A stretch of 64,000 nt of DNA, taken from assembly GCF_019890675.1 (NCBI RefSeq), contig NZ_JAIOAA010000004.1:394161-458160 (forward strand), written 5' to 3'. Positions 29,230 through 36,783 of this stretch are shown one piece after another; the first letter of the stretch is position 1, and each line of letters begins with the position of its first letter. The DNA comes from Micromonospora sp. PLK6-60. GTDB taxonomy: Bacteria > Actinomycetota > Actinomycetes > Mycobacteriales > Micromonosporaceae. Under the pieces are notes generated by a model. It ran no database searches. It was not told the origin of the DNA and saw only the letters and a program-made list of their open reading frames with translations. The translations under genes were made by a program, and so were the position numbers.

Positions 29230-29235
29230 TAGAAC
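29230..29235 (+). promoter_or_regulatory. -10-like element TAGAAC, leaderless MOSC gene
   Basis: TAGAAC lies six bases before ATG 29242. The last base departs from the TANNNT pattern, so this is weaker than the others. Confidence 0.4.
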
Positions 29236-29241
29236 AACGGC

Positions 29242-30060
29242 ATGACCGCGCCGACCGTCGTCGCCATCCACACGTACCCGGTCAAGGGCTGCCACCGGCT
29301 CGACCACCGCGACGCCCGGGTCGAACCGTGGGGCCTGGCCGGCGACCGGCGGTGGCTGCTGGTCGACGCCGACGGCGTCGGCGTCACCCAGCGCGAGACC
29401 ACCGATCTGGTCCGGCTGCACGCCCGGCCACGCCCCGGCGGCCTGCTGCTCACCGCGCCCGGCCGGCCCGACCTCGACGTCGCCGAGCCGACCACCGCCG
29501 CCCCGCTGCCGGTGCGGGTGTTCCGGAGCCGGCTGCCCGTCGACGCCCTACCCGCCGGCGCCGCCGCCGACCGGTGGCTCACCGACCTGGTCGGCCGCCC
29601 CGTCCGGCTGGTCTGGCTGGCCCACCCCACCCGGCACGTCCGCCCCGACGGGCGCGCCCACGACACCGGAGACCAGGTCAGCTTCGCCGACGAATACCCG
29701 CTGCTGCTCACCAGCACCGCCTCCCTCGCCGCGCTGCACGACTGGCTCGTCGAGGCCGGCGAGGAACCGGTGCCGATGACCCGCTTCCGCCCCAACCTGG
29801 TCATCCAGGGCGCCCCGGCCTGGGCCGAGGACGACTGGGCCGGCCGCCGGCTGCGCATCGGCGAGGTCAGCTACCGCGCCGCCGGGCCGTGCGACCGCTG
29901 CGTCGTCACCACCACCGACCAGGAAACCGGGGTACGCGGCAGGGAGCCGCTGCGCACCCTGGCCCGGCACCGCAACATCGACCAGCAACTCCTCTTCGGG
30001 CTGCACCTGGTCCCCGAAGGCACCGGCCAAGTGGCCATCGGCGACCCGGTTGCGGTGTAA
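29242..30060 (+). CDS. MOSC domain molybdenum-cofactor protein
   Basis: A 272-residue protein. An N-terminal MOSC beta-barrel (VVAIHTYPVKGCHRL, then GLAGDRRWLLVD) is followed by a C-terminal MOSC domain with RFRPNLVIQGAPAWAEDDW and the cofactor-region cysteines in AGPCDRCVVTTTDQ. The layout resembles mARC/YcbX reductases, which reduce N-hydroxylated compounds using sulfurated molybdenum cofactor. Substrate unknown. Its TAA stop is the first base pair of a 48-bp palindrome. Confidence 0.87.
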   Translation: MTAPTVVAIHTYPVKGCHRLDHRDARVEPWGLAGDRRWLLVDADGVGVTQRETTDLVRLHARPRPGGLLLTAPGRPDLDVAEPTTAAPLPVRVFRSRLPVDALPAGAAADRWLTDLVGRPVRLVWLAHPTRHVRPDGRAHDTGDQVSFADEYPLLLTSTASLAALHDWLVEAGEEPVPMTRFRPNLVIQGAPAWAEDDWAGRRLRIGEVSYRAAGPCDRCVVTTTDQETGVRGREPLRTLARHRNIDQQLLFGLHLVPEGTGQVAIGDPVAV

Positions 30061-30107
30061 GGAGGGTGCCCTTATTAACAGACGTCTGTTAATAAGGGCA
30101 CCCTCCT
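30060..30107. repeat. 48-bp perfect loopless palindrome
   Basis: Two 24-base arms meet with no spacer at 30083/30084. Each arm contains GTTAATAAGGGCACCCTCC read outward from the centre, related to the repeat at 14755-14808. It directly follows the MOSC stop and probably also works as a terminator. Confidence 0.9.
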
Positions 30108-30173
30108 AACGCGGCTTATCTTTCGCTTAGCTCGCTTGTCCCGCCGCCGGCCACTGCGGCAGCATGCACGGAC

Positions 30174-31172
30174 GTGACCGACCTCGCCCCGCCCGGCGGC
30201 CCCGGCCGGCGGCGTGCCCACCCCCGCCACGTCCGCCGACTCGCCGCCGTCGGCGTGACCGCCCTGGCCGCGCTGGTCGGGCTGACCCTCGCCCTCCGGT
30301 CCACCGCCGCGCCCGCCTGCGCCGTCCCGCCCGCCCCCGGCAGCGTCCACAGCGGAAAGGCCACCTTCTACGACTCCGCCGGCCAGGGCGGGAACTGCTC
30401 CTACCCGAGCGCCCCCGCCAACCACCGCTACGTCGCCCTCGGCCCCAGCGAGTACGCCGCCGGCGCCGCCTGTGGCGGCCACCTCGACGTCACCGGCCCC
30501 CAGGGCACCGTCCGGGTCCTCGTCATGGACCAGTGTCCGGAATGCGCGCCCGGCCACCTCGACCTGTCCGCCGAGGCGTTCGCGCAGATCGCCGACCCGG
30601 TCAAGGGTGTCGTACCGGTCAGCTACCGCGCCGTGGTCGACCCGCCGCTGTCCGGCCCGCTCACCTTCCGGATCAAGGAAGGCGCGTCCCAGTGGTGGTT
30701 CGCCGTGCTCGTCGGCGACCACGGCAACCCGCTGCGGGCCGTCGAGGTCCGCCAGGGCGACACCTGGCGCGCGGCCAGCCGGCAGGACTACAACTACTGG
30801 CTCATCGACTCCGGTGCCGGCCCCGGCCCGTTCACCATCCGGGTCACCGACACGAACGGACACCGCGCCACCGCCACCGGCATCCAGCTGGCGCCGGGCC
30901 GCACCCAACGCGCCGACGTCCGGATGTACGGCGGCACGACGGCCACCGAGAAGCGCTCCGCCGCGCCCAGCCGGTCGGCCTCGGCGCGCCCCTCGGCCAC
31001 CTCCAGCGCGCGGGTCAGCGCCAGCGCCAGTGCCCGCCCTCGGGGCAGCGCCAGTGGCACGCCGGTCGGGTCGCTGTCGGCGGCCCCGTCCACGGCGGTG
31101 CTGGACGCCGCGGCCGGTGCGACCGGTGCGGCCACCCCACCGGCGGCCGAGCCGGCCAGCTGCGCCGGCTGA
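30174..31172 (+). CDS. Secreted expansin-like protein
   Basis: A 332-residue protein with an Arg-rich start and a signal helix (LAAVGVTALAALVGLTLAL). Residues about 55-150 form a double-psi beta-barrel (GKATFYDSAGQGGNCSYP, then VRVLVMDQCPECAPGHLDLS with the conserved Asp). Residues about 155-245 form a second beta domain like the CBM63 half of bacterial expansins, which loosen cellulose or peptidoglycan without hydrolysis. The tail (255-332) is low-complexity Ser/Ala. GTG 30174 is the start; no clear ribosome site is seen. Confidence 0.83.
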   Translation: MTDLAPPGGPGRRRAHPRHVRRLAAVGVTALAALVGLTLALRSTAAPACAVPPAPGSVHSGKATFYDSAGQGGNCSYPSAPANHRYVALGPSEYAAGAACGGHLDVTGPQGTVRVLVMDQCPECAPGHLDLSAEAFAQIADPVKGVVPVSYRAVVDPPLSGPLTFRIKEGASQWWFAVLVGDHGNPLRAVEVRQGDTWRAASRQDYNYWLIDSGAGPGPFTIRVTDTNGHRATATGIQLAPGRTQRADVRMYGGTTATEKRSAAPSRSASARPSATSSARVSASASARPRGSASGTPVGSLSAAPSTAVLDAAAGATGAATPPAAEPASCAG

Positions 31173-31486
31173 CGGGCCGGCCGGGTCGCGCGGACTGACC
31201 CACCGGTACCCCGCCGCACCCCGCATGCGACTCCCGGCCCTGTCGCCGCCCGGGCCTGGCGTCGCCCAGTCATGCGGCGTCTGTGGCGCGTCCCTTCTCG
31301 CGAGTGGCCGGGTTGCAGCGTGTCGCGTTGTCCGGTCGCTCGAAGTGGCCGGAATGCGGCGGATGGGGTGGACGTCGCTGCGCGGCGGCTCGCTAGCCGT
31401 TCACTGGCGCGTTGATCGGCTGGGGCTGGGGCTGGGGCTGGGGCTGGGGCTGGGGCTGGGTGGCGTGACGGCAGGCGGGCCGGCGG
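31173..31486. other. 314-base gap with hexanucleotide repeat
   Basis: No credible gene. The only structure is a CTGGGG hexamer array at 31420-31460. The gap separates the end of the expansin gene from the end of the convergent GNAT gene. Confidence 0.6.
31420..31460 (+). repeat. CTGGGG microsatellite, nearly seven copies
   Basis: Six full CTGGGG units plus five bases, without interruption. The runs of four G at regular spacing could fold into a G-quadruplex on this strand. Confidence 0.95.
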
Positions 31487-32017
31487 TCACCCGGCCGTCG
31501 CCGGCACCGCACGCCAGAGGAACACCTCGTCGCGCTCGTCGCCCGGGGCCACCCGCAGCGAGCGCGGCAGCCGGCCCACCTCCCGGAAGCCCACCTTGCC
31601 GTAGAACCGTTCCAGGCCGTGGCCGCCGCGCACCGTCACCAGCAGCGCCTCCCAGCCCAGCTCGGCGGCGAGTCGGATCGCCTCGCTCATCAGCGCCAGG
31701 CCGTAGCCGCGGCCCTGGGTGTCCGGGGCGACCATCACCCGCTTCACCGTGCGCCAGTGGCCGGCCAGGTGGAACCGGTTGTCGGCGAAGAACAACACCG
31801 CCACCGGCCGGTCGCCCGCGTAGCCGACCAGCAGGCGGTCCGGGCCGTCGGTGACGTCCGCGACGGCGCGCTCGGCGACCGGGCGGACCTGGTCGGCGGT
31901 CACCGGGGCGACGAAGCCGATGGAACCGCCGGCGTTGGTGGCGTCAACCCAGAGGTCGACGATCCGGTCGCGGAGGGCGGGGGTGAGCTCGGGGTCGAGG
32001 ACGAAGCGCAGGGTCAC
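31487..32017 (-). CDS. GNAT-family N-acetyltransferase
   Basis: A 176-residue acetyltransferase fold. VMVAPDTQGRGYGLALMSEAI contains the acetyl-CoA pyrophosphate loop (Q-G-R-G-Y-G), followed by the ALLVTVRGGHGLERFYGKVGFREVG strand/helix end of the GNAT fold. GTG 32017 has AGGA six to nine bases upstream. The acceptor is unknown and the neighbours give no clue. Confidence 0.85.
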   Translation of the reverse strand: MTLRFVLDPELTPALRDRIVDLWVDATNAGGSIGFVAPVTADQVRPVAERAVADVTDGPDRLLVGYAGDRPVAVLFFADNRFHLAGHWRTVKRVMVAPDTQGRGYGLALMSEAIRLAAELGWEALLVTVRGGHGLERFYGKVGFREVGRLPRSLRVAPGDERDEVFLWRAVPATAG

Positions 32018-32142
32018 CGGGCCATCCTGCGGCAGCCGAGAGTCCGCAGTCGTCGGACTGTGGGCTCAATGACACCGCACAGCCGGCTGCCGGGCACGGC
32101 CAGCCGTGCAGCTCTTGACCTTGGCGCGCCACGGGGAAGAAT

Positions 32143-32229
32143 TGGTGCGGGAGAGGGGACTCGAACCCCCACGTCCTCACGGACACAGGATCCTAAATCC
32201 TGCGTGTCTGCCCATTTCACCACTCCCGC
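32143..32229 (-). tRNA. tRNA-Leu(TAG)
   Basis: Read on the minus strand, the acceptor GCGGGAG (from 32229) pairs with CTCCCGC, discriminator A and an encoded CCA (32145-32143). The anticodon stem CAGGA/TCCTG encloses loop TTTAGGA, anticodon TAG. A long variable arm (TGTCCGTGAGGACG) and T-arm GGGGGTTCGAGTCCCC confirm class II leucine tRNA. The HNH gene ends only five bases before its 5' end on the same strand. Confidence 0.96.
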
Positions 32230-32234
32230 TCGGA

Positions 32235-33119
32235 TCAGAGTCTAGAACGTCGATCGGCGCGGGTGGGAAGGCCGGCTCCGCGCAGGATGTTTGACACCAT
32301 CCCATGGCTGACCGCACATGCCCCCTCCGTGGCCTCCTCGATGACCCTGGCCAGCTTGCGGGGCCCGAGATCGGGCTGCGCCAGGGCGTGCTGGATGACC
32401 GTCTCCCTGATCGCGCCTCTAGCCGCAGCCGTAATGGCAGAAGGGGGAGACACCGTGCCCGTGGTGGCGAGGCGTTGCCGGAGCCGCCGCACCTGACCGC
32501 GGTCGCAGCCAATGTGCCGTGCGGCCTGGCTCGGGGTGAGCGCGCCCGCCTCGACCAGTTTGATCACCTCGGTCACCTGCTCGGTTGTCATCGGCAGATC
32601 AGTGGCAACCGGTAACGGAGGCGGTGGCGGAGGCGGCGGCGGGATGGAGGGTTTCCGGTTGCGCCCCGCGTAGGTCGATGTCTGGCTGTGGCAGTTGGGG
32701 CAGAGCAGCCGCAGGTTGGGCGGCCGATTGTCCAGAAAGTCACCACTGATGTGGTCGACGTGCAGGATCAACGGCCGGTCCCGCCAGCGCGGGCCGATGC
32801 CGCACTCTTCGCACTCCTCGGGGACGCCGATGTCGCGCAAGGCCCACTTGAGCCGCACACCGGGCGTGCGGCGGGACCCTTCGGGCAACCGCAGCAGCAG
32901 TTGTTGTGACGTCGTGCGTCGCTCCCCGCGGCGGCCCTTGTTGTGCGCGCTGCCGGTGAAGTGCGAGGTGTCGATGCCGAAGCGTTTGAGCTGCCGGCTG
33001 ATGTGCGCGTGCGAGCCGCCGCTGGCCCGTACGCCGAGCAGCCGCAGCACCTCGGCGATGCTGTGCGCGCCGGCGGCCGCCGCGGCGAGCGCCTCGGGGG
33101 TGTACCGGTACCGGACCAC
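32235..33119 (-). CDS. HNH endonuclease with two HTH-like regions
   Basis: A 294-residue protein. Residues 1-60 form a helix-turn-helix-like segment (TPEALAAAAAGAHSIAEVLRLLG). The HNH nuclease follows: CEEC and CPNC zinc pairs flank LILHVDHISGDFLDNRPPNLR, with His-Asn-His in place. A run of nine prolines separates it from a C-terminal resolvase-like helix-turn-helix (ALTPSQAARHIGCDRGQVRRLRQRL). Such proteins occur as free-standing nucleases in actinobacteria and phages. It ends five bases from tRNA-Leu, suggesting a mobile, tRNA-targeting gene. GTG 33119 is leaderless from TACGGT. Confidence 0.85.
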   Translation of the reverse strand: MVRYRYTPEALAAAAAGAHSIAEVLRLLGVRASGGSHAHISRQLKRFGIDTSHFTGSAHNKGRRGERRTTSQQLLLRLPEGSRRTPGVRLKWALRDIGVPEECEECGIGPRWRDRPLILHVDHISGDFLDNRPPNLRLLCPNCHSQTSTYAGRNRKPSIPPPPPPPPPLPVATDLPMTTEQVTEVIKLVEAGALTPSQAARHIGCDRGQVRRLRQRLATTGTVSPPSAITAAARGAIRETVIQHALAQPDLGPRKLARVIEEATEGACAVSHGMVSNILRGAGLPTRADRRSRL

Positions 33120-33125
33120 GTACGC

Positions 33126-33131
33126 ACCGTA
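33126..33131 (-). promoter_or_regulatory. -10 element TACGGT, leaderless HNH gene
   Basis: TACGGT ends six bases before GTG 33119. Confidence 0.5.
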
Positions 33132-33150
33132 GTGGCCCGGTCCGACAGGA

Positions 33151-33621
33151 TCAGTCCAGCCCGAGGTCGCGGCGCAGCTTGGCGACGTGCCCGGTGGCCT
33201 TGACGTTGTAGAGCGCCCGTTCGATCTTGCCGTCCGGGTCGATGACGAAGGTGGAGCGGATCACCCCGGTCACCGTCTTGCCGTACATCTGCTTCTCGCC
33301 GTACGCGCCGTAGGCGGTGAGCACCGTCTTGTCGGTGTCGGCGACCAGCGGGAAGGTGATGGCGTCGCGCTCGCGGAACTTGGCGAGCTTGGCGGGCTTG
33401 TCGGGGGAGATGCCGACGACCTCGTAGCCGGCGGCCTGGAGCGAGGCGAGCGAGTCGCGGAAGTCGCAGGCCTGCTTGGTGCAGCCGGGGGTCATCGCGG
33501 CCGGGTACGCGTACAGGATGACCCGGCGGCCGCGCAGGTCGGCCAGGGAGAGCGTCTCGCCGGTGTCGGTGGGCAGGGTGAACTCGGGCGCGGGGTCGCC
33601 GGGGCTGAGGCGGTCGGTCAT
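33151..33621 (-). CDS. bcp: Bcp-type thioredoxin-dependent peroxiredoxin
   Basis: Reduces hydrogen and organic peroxides. The 156-residue protein has the peroxidatic Cys47 in AAMTPGCTKQAC and the resolving Cys52 five residues later, the arrangement of atypical 2-Cys Bcp/PrxQ proteins. The rest of the thioredoxin fold (GYEVVGISPD, FPLVADTDK, RSTFVIDPDGKI) is intact. ATG 33621 is leaderless from TATCGT. A longer frame reaching 33852 only reads the tandem repeat. Confidence 0.93.
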   Translation of the reverse strand: MTDRLSPGDPAPEFTLPTDTGETLSLADLRGRRVILYAYPAAMTPGCTKQACDFRDSLASLQAAGYEVVGISPDKPAKLAKFRERDAITFPLVADTDKTVLTAYGAYGEKQMYGKTVTGVIRSTFVIDPDGKIERALYNVKATGHVAKLRRDLGLD

Positions 33622-33628
33622 GGCGCAG

Positions 33629-33634
33629 ACGATA
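33629..33634 (-). promoter_or_regulatory. -10 element TATCGT, leaderless bcp
   Basis: TATCGT ends seven bases before ATG 33621, with no ribosome site. Confidence 0.5.
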
Positions 33635-33790
33635 CCGCCGGCGCCGGTGCCGCCCCGTGAGCCGACCCGGTGGTTGGCGCGACATGCCGCAGGTCGCGGG
33701 TTCCGGTGCCCTGGATGGCCCCACCTGTCGGCGTGTCGCGCCCTCGGGCCACGAAGGGGCCGCGAGGGGCCGAAGGGGCCGCGCCCACCG

Positions 33791-33910
33791 AGGGCCGGGG
33801 CCACCGAGGGCCGGGGCCACGGAGGGTCAGGGCCACGGAGGGCCGGGGCCACGGAGGGTCAGGGCCACGGAGGGCCGGGGCCACGGAGGGTCAGGGTCAC
33901 GGAGGGTCAG
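33791..33910 (+). repeat. 16-bp tandem repeat, about 7.5 copies
   Basis: Seven units of 16 bases plus a half unit, of the form AGGGYCRGGGYCACSG, alternating between AGGGCC and AGGGTC versions. The period is not a multiple of three, so it does not encode a repeat protein. Located between bcp and the metal-importer promoter. Confidence 0.93.
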
Positions 33911-33934
33911 CCGGGTGATCAAGGCCATGCCTTG

Positions 33935-33951
33935 TTGCAAAGGATTGGCAA
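33935..33951 (+). promoter_or_regulatory. Probable Nur (nickel-responsive Fur-family) operator
   Basis: TTGCAA-AGGAT-TGGCAA matches the Nur consensus tTGCaa-N5-ttGCAA known from Streptomyces with one mismatch and the right spacing. It overlaps a likely -35 (TTGGCA, 33945-33950), 18 bases before a -10 (TACGCT, 33969-33974), so a bound repressor would block the promoter of the cbiM operon. Confidence 0.65.
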
Positions 33952-33968
33952 CAGCAGGGTGCGGGAAA

Positions 33969-33974
33969 TACGCT
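33969..33974 (+). promoter_or_regulatory. -10 element TACGCT of the cbiM operon
   Basis: Paired with TTGGCA at 33945-33950, spacer 18 bases. The transcript would have a leader of about 50 bases. No cobalamin-riboswitch features fit in that length. Confidence 0.5.
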
Positions 33975-34035
33975 GACCCGTGCCGGCGTGGACCCGCCAC
34001 GGCGGGCGGCGGGAGGTCGCGTGCAAACCCTGGCT

Positions 34036-34740
34036 ATGCACATCTCGAACGGGATCATCAACGGTCCCGTCGCGGCGGTGTTCGGGGCCCTCGCCCTCGC
34101 CGCGTTGACGTTCTGCGTGTTGCGCGCCCGCGCCGACCTGGACGACCGGTTGGCGCCGATGGCGGGCCTGGTGGCGGCGTTCATCTTCGCCGTGCAGATG
34201 CTCAACTTCCCGATCTTCACCGCCGGGGTCAGCGGCCACCTGCTCGGCGGGGCGCTGGCCGCGCTGCTGGTCGGCCCGTGGGTGGGCGCGCTCTGTGTGG
34301 CCGTCGTGCTGGTCGTGCAGGCGCTGGTGTTCGGCGACGGCGGGGTGGCGATGCTCGGCCTGAACATCACCAACATGGCCCTGCTGGGCACCGCGGCGGC
34401 GTACCTGCTGATCGCCCTGCTGCTGCGGGTGCTGCCGCGCACCCGGGCCGGGCTGGCGGTCACCGCGTTCGTCTCCGCGCTGGTCAGCGTGGTCGTCGCG
34501 AGCCAGGGCTTCGTGCTCCAGTACGCCCTGGGCGGCACCACCGACCTCGGCGGCAACCTGGCCGGGCTGGCCGGCACGATGGCCGTCGCGCACCTGCTGA
34601 TCGGCATCGGCGAGGGCCTGATCACCGCGACCACCGTGCTCACCGTGGCCAAGGTCCGGCCCGACCTGGTGTACGCGCTGCGGTCCCGCCGGGCCGCCGC
34701 GCCGGCCGTCGCCGTTCCGGTCGCCGGGGGTGTGCGATGA
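34036..34740 (+). CDS. cbiM: CbiM/NikM metal-binding membrane component of a nickel or cobalt ECF transporter
   Basis: Substrate-specific membrane subunit, 234 residues from ATG 34036 with six or seven helices. In this family the mature N-terminus (Met1 amine and His2) is itself a metal ligand, so the protein should begin Met-His. Only ATG 34036 gives that (MHISNGIINGP), although GTG 34021 has a better ribosome site (GGGAGG). The VSGHLLGGALAALLVGPW and MLGLNITNMALLG segments contain further metal-site residues. First gene of a four-gene operon with a Nur-like operator, which favours nickel over cobalt. Confidence 0.88.
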   Translation: MHISNGIINGPVAAVFGALALAALTFCVLRARADLDDRLAPMAGLVAAFIFAVQMLNFPIFTAGVSGHLLGGALAALLVGPWVGALCVAVVLVVQALVFGDGGVAMLGLNITNMALLGTAAAYLLIALLLRVLPRTRAGLAVTAFVSALVSVVVASQGFVLQYALGGTTDLGGNLAGLAGTMAVAHLLIGIGEGLITATTVLTVAKVRPDLVYALRSRRAAAPAVAVPVAGGVR

Positions 34741-35225
34741 GGAAGCGGACCTGGGGTTTCGTCGGGGTCGGCCTGCTGGCCGCCCTGCTGCTGGCCGGCG
34801 TGGTCAGCAACTACGCCTCGTCGCACCCGGACGGGCTGGACTCCTCGCTGCTCAAGGGCTGCACGGTGAACGCCGACCACGAGATCACCGGCGGCAGCTG
34901 CCCGGCCCAGCAGGCCCGGGAGCACGAGCTGGCCGACAGCCCGCTGGCCGACTACGGGATCAAGGGCGTGGACAGCGACTTCCTCTCCACCGGGCTCTCC
35001 GGCGTGGTCGGCGTGCTGCTCACCTTCGCCGTCGGCGGGGGCGCGTTCTGGCTGCTCCGCCGCCGCACCCCGGCCGGTGACGGCCCGACGACCGCCGCTG
35101 GCCCGACGACCGGTGACCGTCCGACGACCGCCGCCGGCCCGACGACCGGTGACGAGCCGGGGAACGACCGGGACACCGACACCGACCGGCCGGCCGTGGA
35201 CGCCGGCCGGGGCCCGACCGGCTGA
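34737..35225 (+). CDS. PDGLE-domain CbiN/NikN-like subunit
   Basis: A 162-residue membrane protein that overlaps cbiM by four bases (ATGA). It has an N-terminal helix (VGLLAALLLAGVVSNYASS), the signature SSHPDGLDSSLL, a region starting DSPLADYGIKGVDS, and a second helix (LSGVVGVLLTFAVGGGAFW). It plays the part of CbiN, which assists metal loading of CbiM. The cytoplasmic tail is low complexity with PTTAAGPTTGD repeated twice. Confidence 0.87.
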   Translation: MRKRTWGFVGVGLLAALLLAGVVSNYASSHPDGLDSSLLKGCTVNADHEITGGSCPAQQAREHELADSPLADYGIKGVDSDFLSTGLSGVVGVLLTFAVGGGAFWLLRRRTPAGDGPTTAAGPTTGDRPTTAAGPTTGDEPGNDRDTDTDRPAVDAGRGPTG

Positions 35226-35242
35226 GCGGGGCGGACCGGCCG

Positions 35243-36013
35243 ATGGGCGCGGGACACGCGCACGTGCTCTACCGGGCGGGGGACACCCCGGTGCACCGCC
35301 TGCCGCCGGAGGTCAAGATCGCCGCGATGGTGCTCTTCACCCTGGCGGTGGTGGCCACCCCGCGCGAGGCGTTCTGGGCGTTCGGCGGGTACGCGCTGCT
35401 GGTCGCCGTGGTGGCCGCGCTGGCCCGGGTCGGGGCGCGCTGGCTGCTGCTGCGGGCCATGATCGAGCTGCCGTTCGTGCTCTTCGCGTTCGCGTTGCCG
35501 TTCCTCGGGGCGGGGGAGCGGGTCGGGCTGGCCGGCCTCCAGCTCTCCGTCGACGGCCTGTACGGCGGGTGGAACATCCTGGCCAAGGGCACCCTGGGCG
35601 TACTCGCGTCGTTGCTGCTGGCGGCGACCACGACGACCCGGGACCTGATCCTCGGCCTGGACCGGCTGCGCTGCCCGCAGGTGCTCACCCAGATCGCCAC
35701 CTTCATGCTGCGCTACCTGGACGTGTTGGTGGCCGAGGCGCGGCGGATGCGGGTGGCCCGGCTGTCCCGCGGCGACGATCCCCGTTTCCTGTGGCAGCTG
35801 CGCGGCTTCGCGGCCGGCGTCGGCGCGCTGTTCCTGCGCGCGTTCGAGCGGGGTGAGCGGGTCTACCTGGCGATGCTCTCCCGGGGCTACACCGGCCGGA
35901 TGCCGGTGGTGTGGCAGGGGGCGGGCGCGGCCACCGCCGGGCAGTGGGCGGTCGCCGCGGTGGTGCCGGTGGTGGCGGTGGCGATCGCCGCCGCCGCGCT
36001 GGTCCTGACATGA
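35243..36013 (+). CDS. cbiQ: CbiQ ECF transporter transmembrane component
   Basis: A 256-residue coupling protein (EcfT type) with about six helices. The two short Ala-Arg-Gly-type coupling motifs that contact the ATPase are visible as RMRVARLSRG and YLAMLSRGYTG. The N-terminal HRLPPEVKIAAMVLFTLA is typical of CbiQ. It lies 17 bases after the PDGLE gene and overlaps cbiO by four bases. Confidence 0.9.
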   Translation: MGAGHAHVLYRAGDTPVHRLPPEVKIAAMVLFTLAVVATPREAFWAFGGYALLVAVVAALARVGARWLLLRAMIELPFVLFAFALPFLGAGERVGLAGLQLSVDGLYGGWNILAKGTLGVLASLLLAATTTTRDLILGLDRLRCPQVLTQIATFMLRYLDVLVAEARRMRVARLSRGDDPRFLWQLRGFAAGVGALFLRAFERGERVYLAMLSRGYTGRMPVVWQGAGAATAGQWAVAAVVPVVAVAIAAAALVLT

Positions 36014-36783
36014 TCGGGGGCGTGCAGACCTCCGCTGTCTCCCTGGACGTGCGCGGCGTCCGGTACGCCTACCCGGACGGCTATGTCGCGCTGCACGGCG
36101 TGGACCTGGCGGTGCCGCGCGGCGACCGGGTGGCGTTGCTGGGGCCGAACGGGGCCGGCAAGACCACCCTGGTGCTGCACCTCAACGGCATCCTGACCCC
36201 GACCGAGGGGACGGTCACCGTGGGCGGGCTGACGGTGCGCCCGGACCGGGCCACGCTGGCCGAGATCCGCCGCCGGGTGGGCGTCGTCTTCCAGGACCCG
36301 GACGACCAGCTCTTCCTGCCCACGGTCGCCGAGGACGTGGCGTTCGGCCCGGCCAACCTGGGGTTGCGCGGGGCGGAGCTGGCCGAACGGGTGGACGAGG
36401 CCCTCGCGGCGGTGGGGATGGCCGAGCACCGGGACCGGACGCCGCACCACCTGTCGTTCGGGCAGCGCCGCCGGGTGGCGGTGGCCACCGTGCTGGCGAT
36501 GCGCCCGGAGATCCTGGTGCTGGACGAGCCGTCGTCGAACCTGGACCCGGCGGCCCGGCGGGAGCTGGCCGAGATCCTGCGCGGGCTGCCGGTGACCCTG
36601 CTGATGGTCACCCATGACCTGCCGTACGCGGCGGAGCTGTGCGACCGGTCGGTGGTCCTGGACGGCGGCCGGGTGGTCGCCGACGGCCCCACCCGGGAGG
36701 TGCTCACCGACGAGGCGCTGCTCGCCCGGCACCGGCTGGAGCTGCCCTACGGTTTCAACCCCCACGCGCTGCCCCGCCCCTGA
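36010..36783 (+). CDS. cbiO: CbiO ECF transporter ATPase
   Basis: A 257-residue ABC ATPase that drives the importer. Walker A is GPNGAGKTT, the Q-loop is in VFQDPDDQLFLPTV, the signature is HLSFGQRRRVAVA, Walker B is ILVLDEPSSNLDP and the switch His is in MVTHDL. ATG 36010 overlaps the cbiQ stop (ATGA). Its 3' end overlaps the convergent membrane-protein gene by 37 bases. Confidence 0.93.
   Translation: MIGGVQTSAVSLDVRGVRYAYPDGYVALHGVDLAVPRGDRVALLGPNGAGKTTLVLHLNGILTPTEGTVTVGGLTVRPDRATLAEIRRRVGVVFQDPDDQLFLPTVAEDVAFGPANLGLRGAELAERVDEALAAVGMAEHRDRTPHHLSFGQRRRVAVATVLAMRPEILVLDEPSSNLDPAARRELAEILRGLPVTLLMVTHDLPYAAELCDRSVVLDGGRVVADGPTREVLTDEALLARHRLELPYGFNPHALPRP

Noticed and set aside
30472..31854. 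460-codon plus-strand frame through the expansin tail and hexamer array
   Set aside because: It is an alternate-frame shadow rich in Arg/Pro/Ala that reads through the microsatellite and lacks a start signal.
33791..33910. Possible CRISPR array
   Set aside because: Units of 16 bases are contiguous with no spacers, and no cas genes are present.
33951..34035. Cobalamin riboswitch before cbiM
   Set aside because: The leader is only about 60 bases and contains no B12-box-like sequence; a Fur-type operator is present instead.
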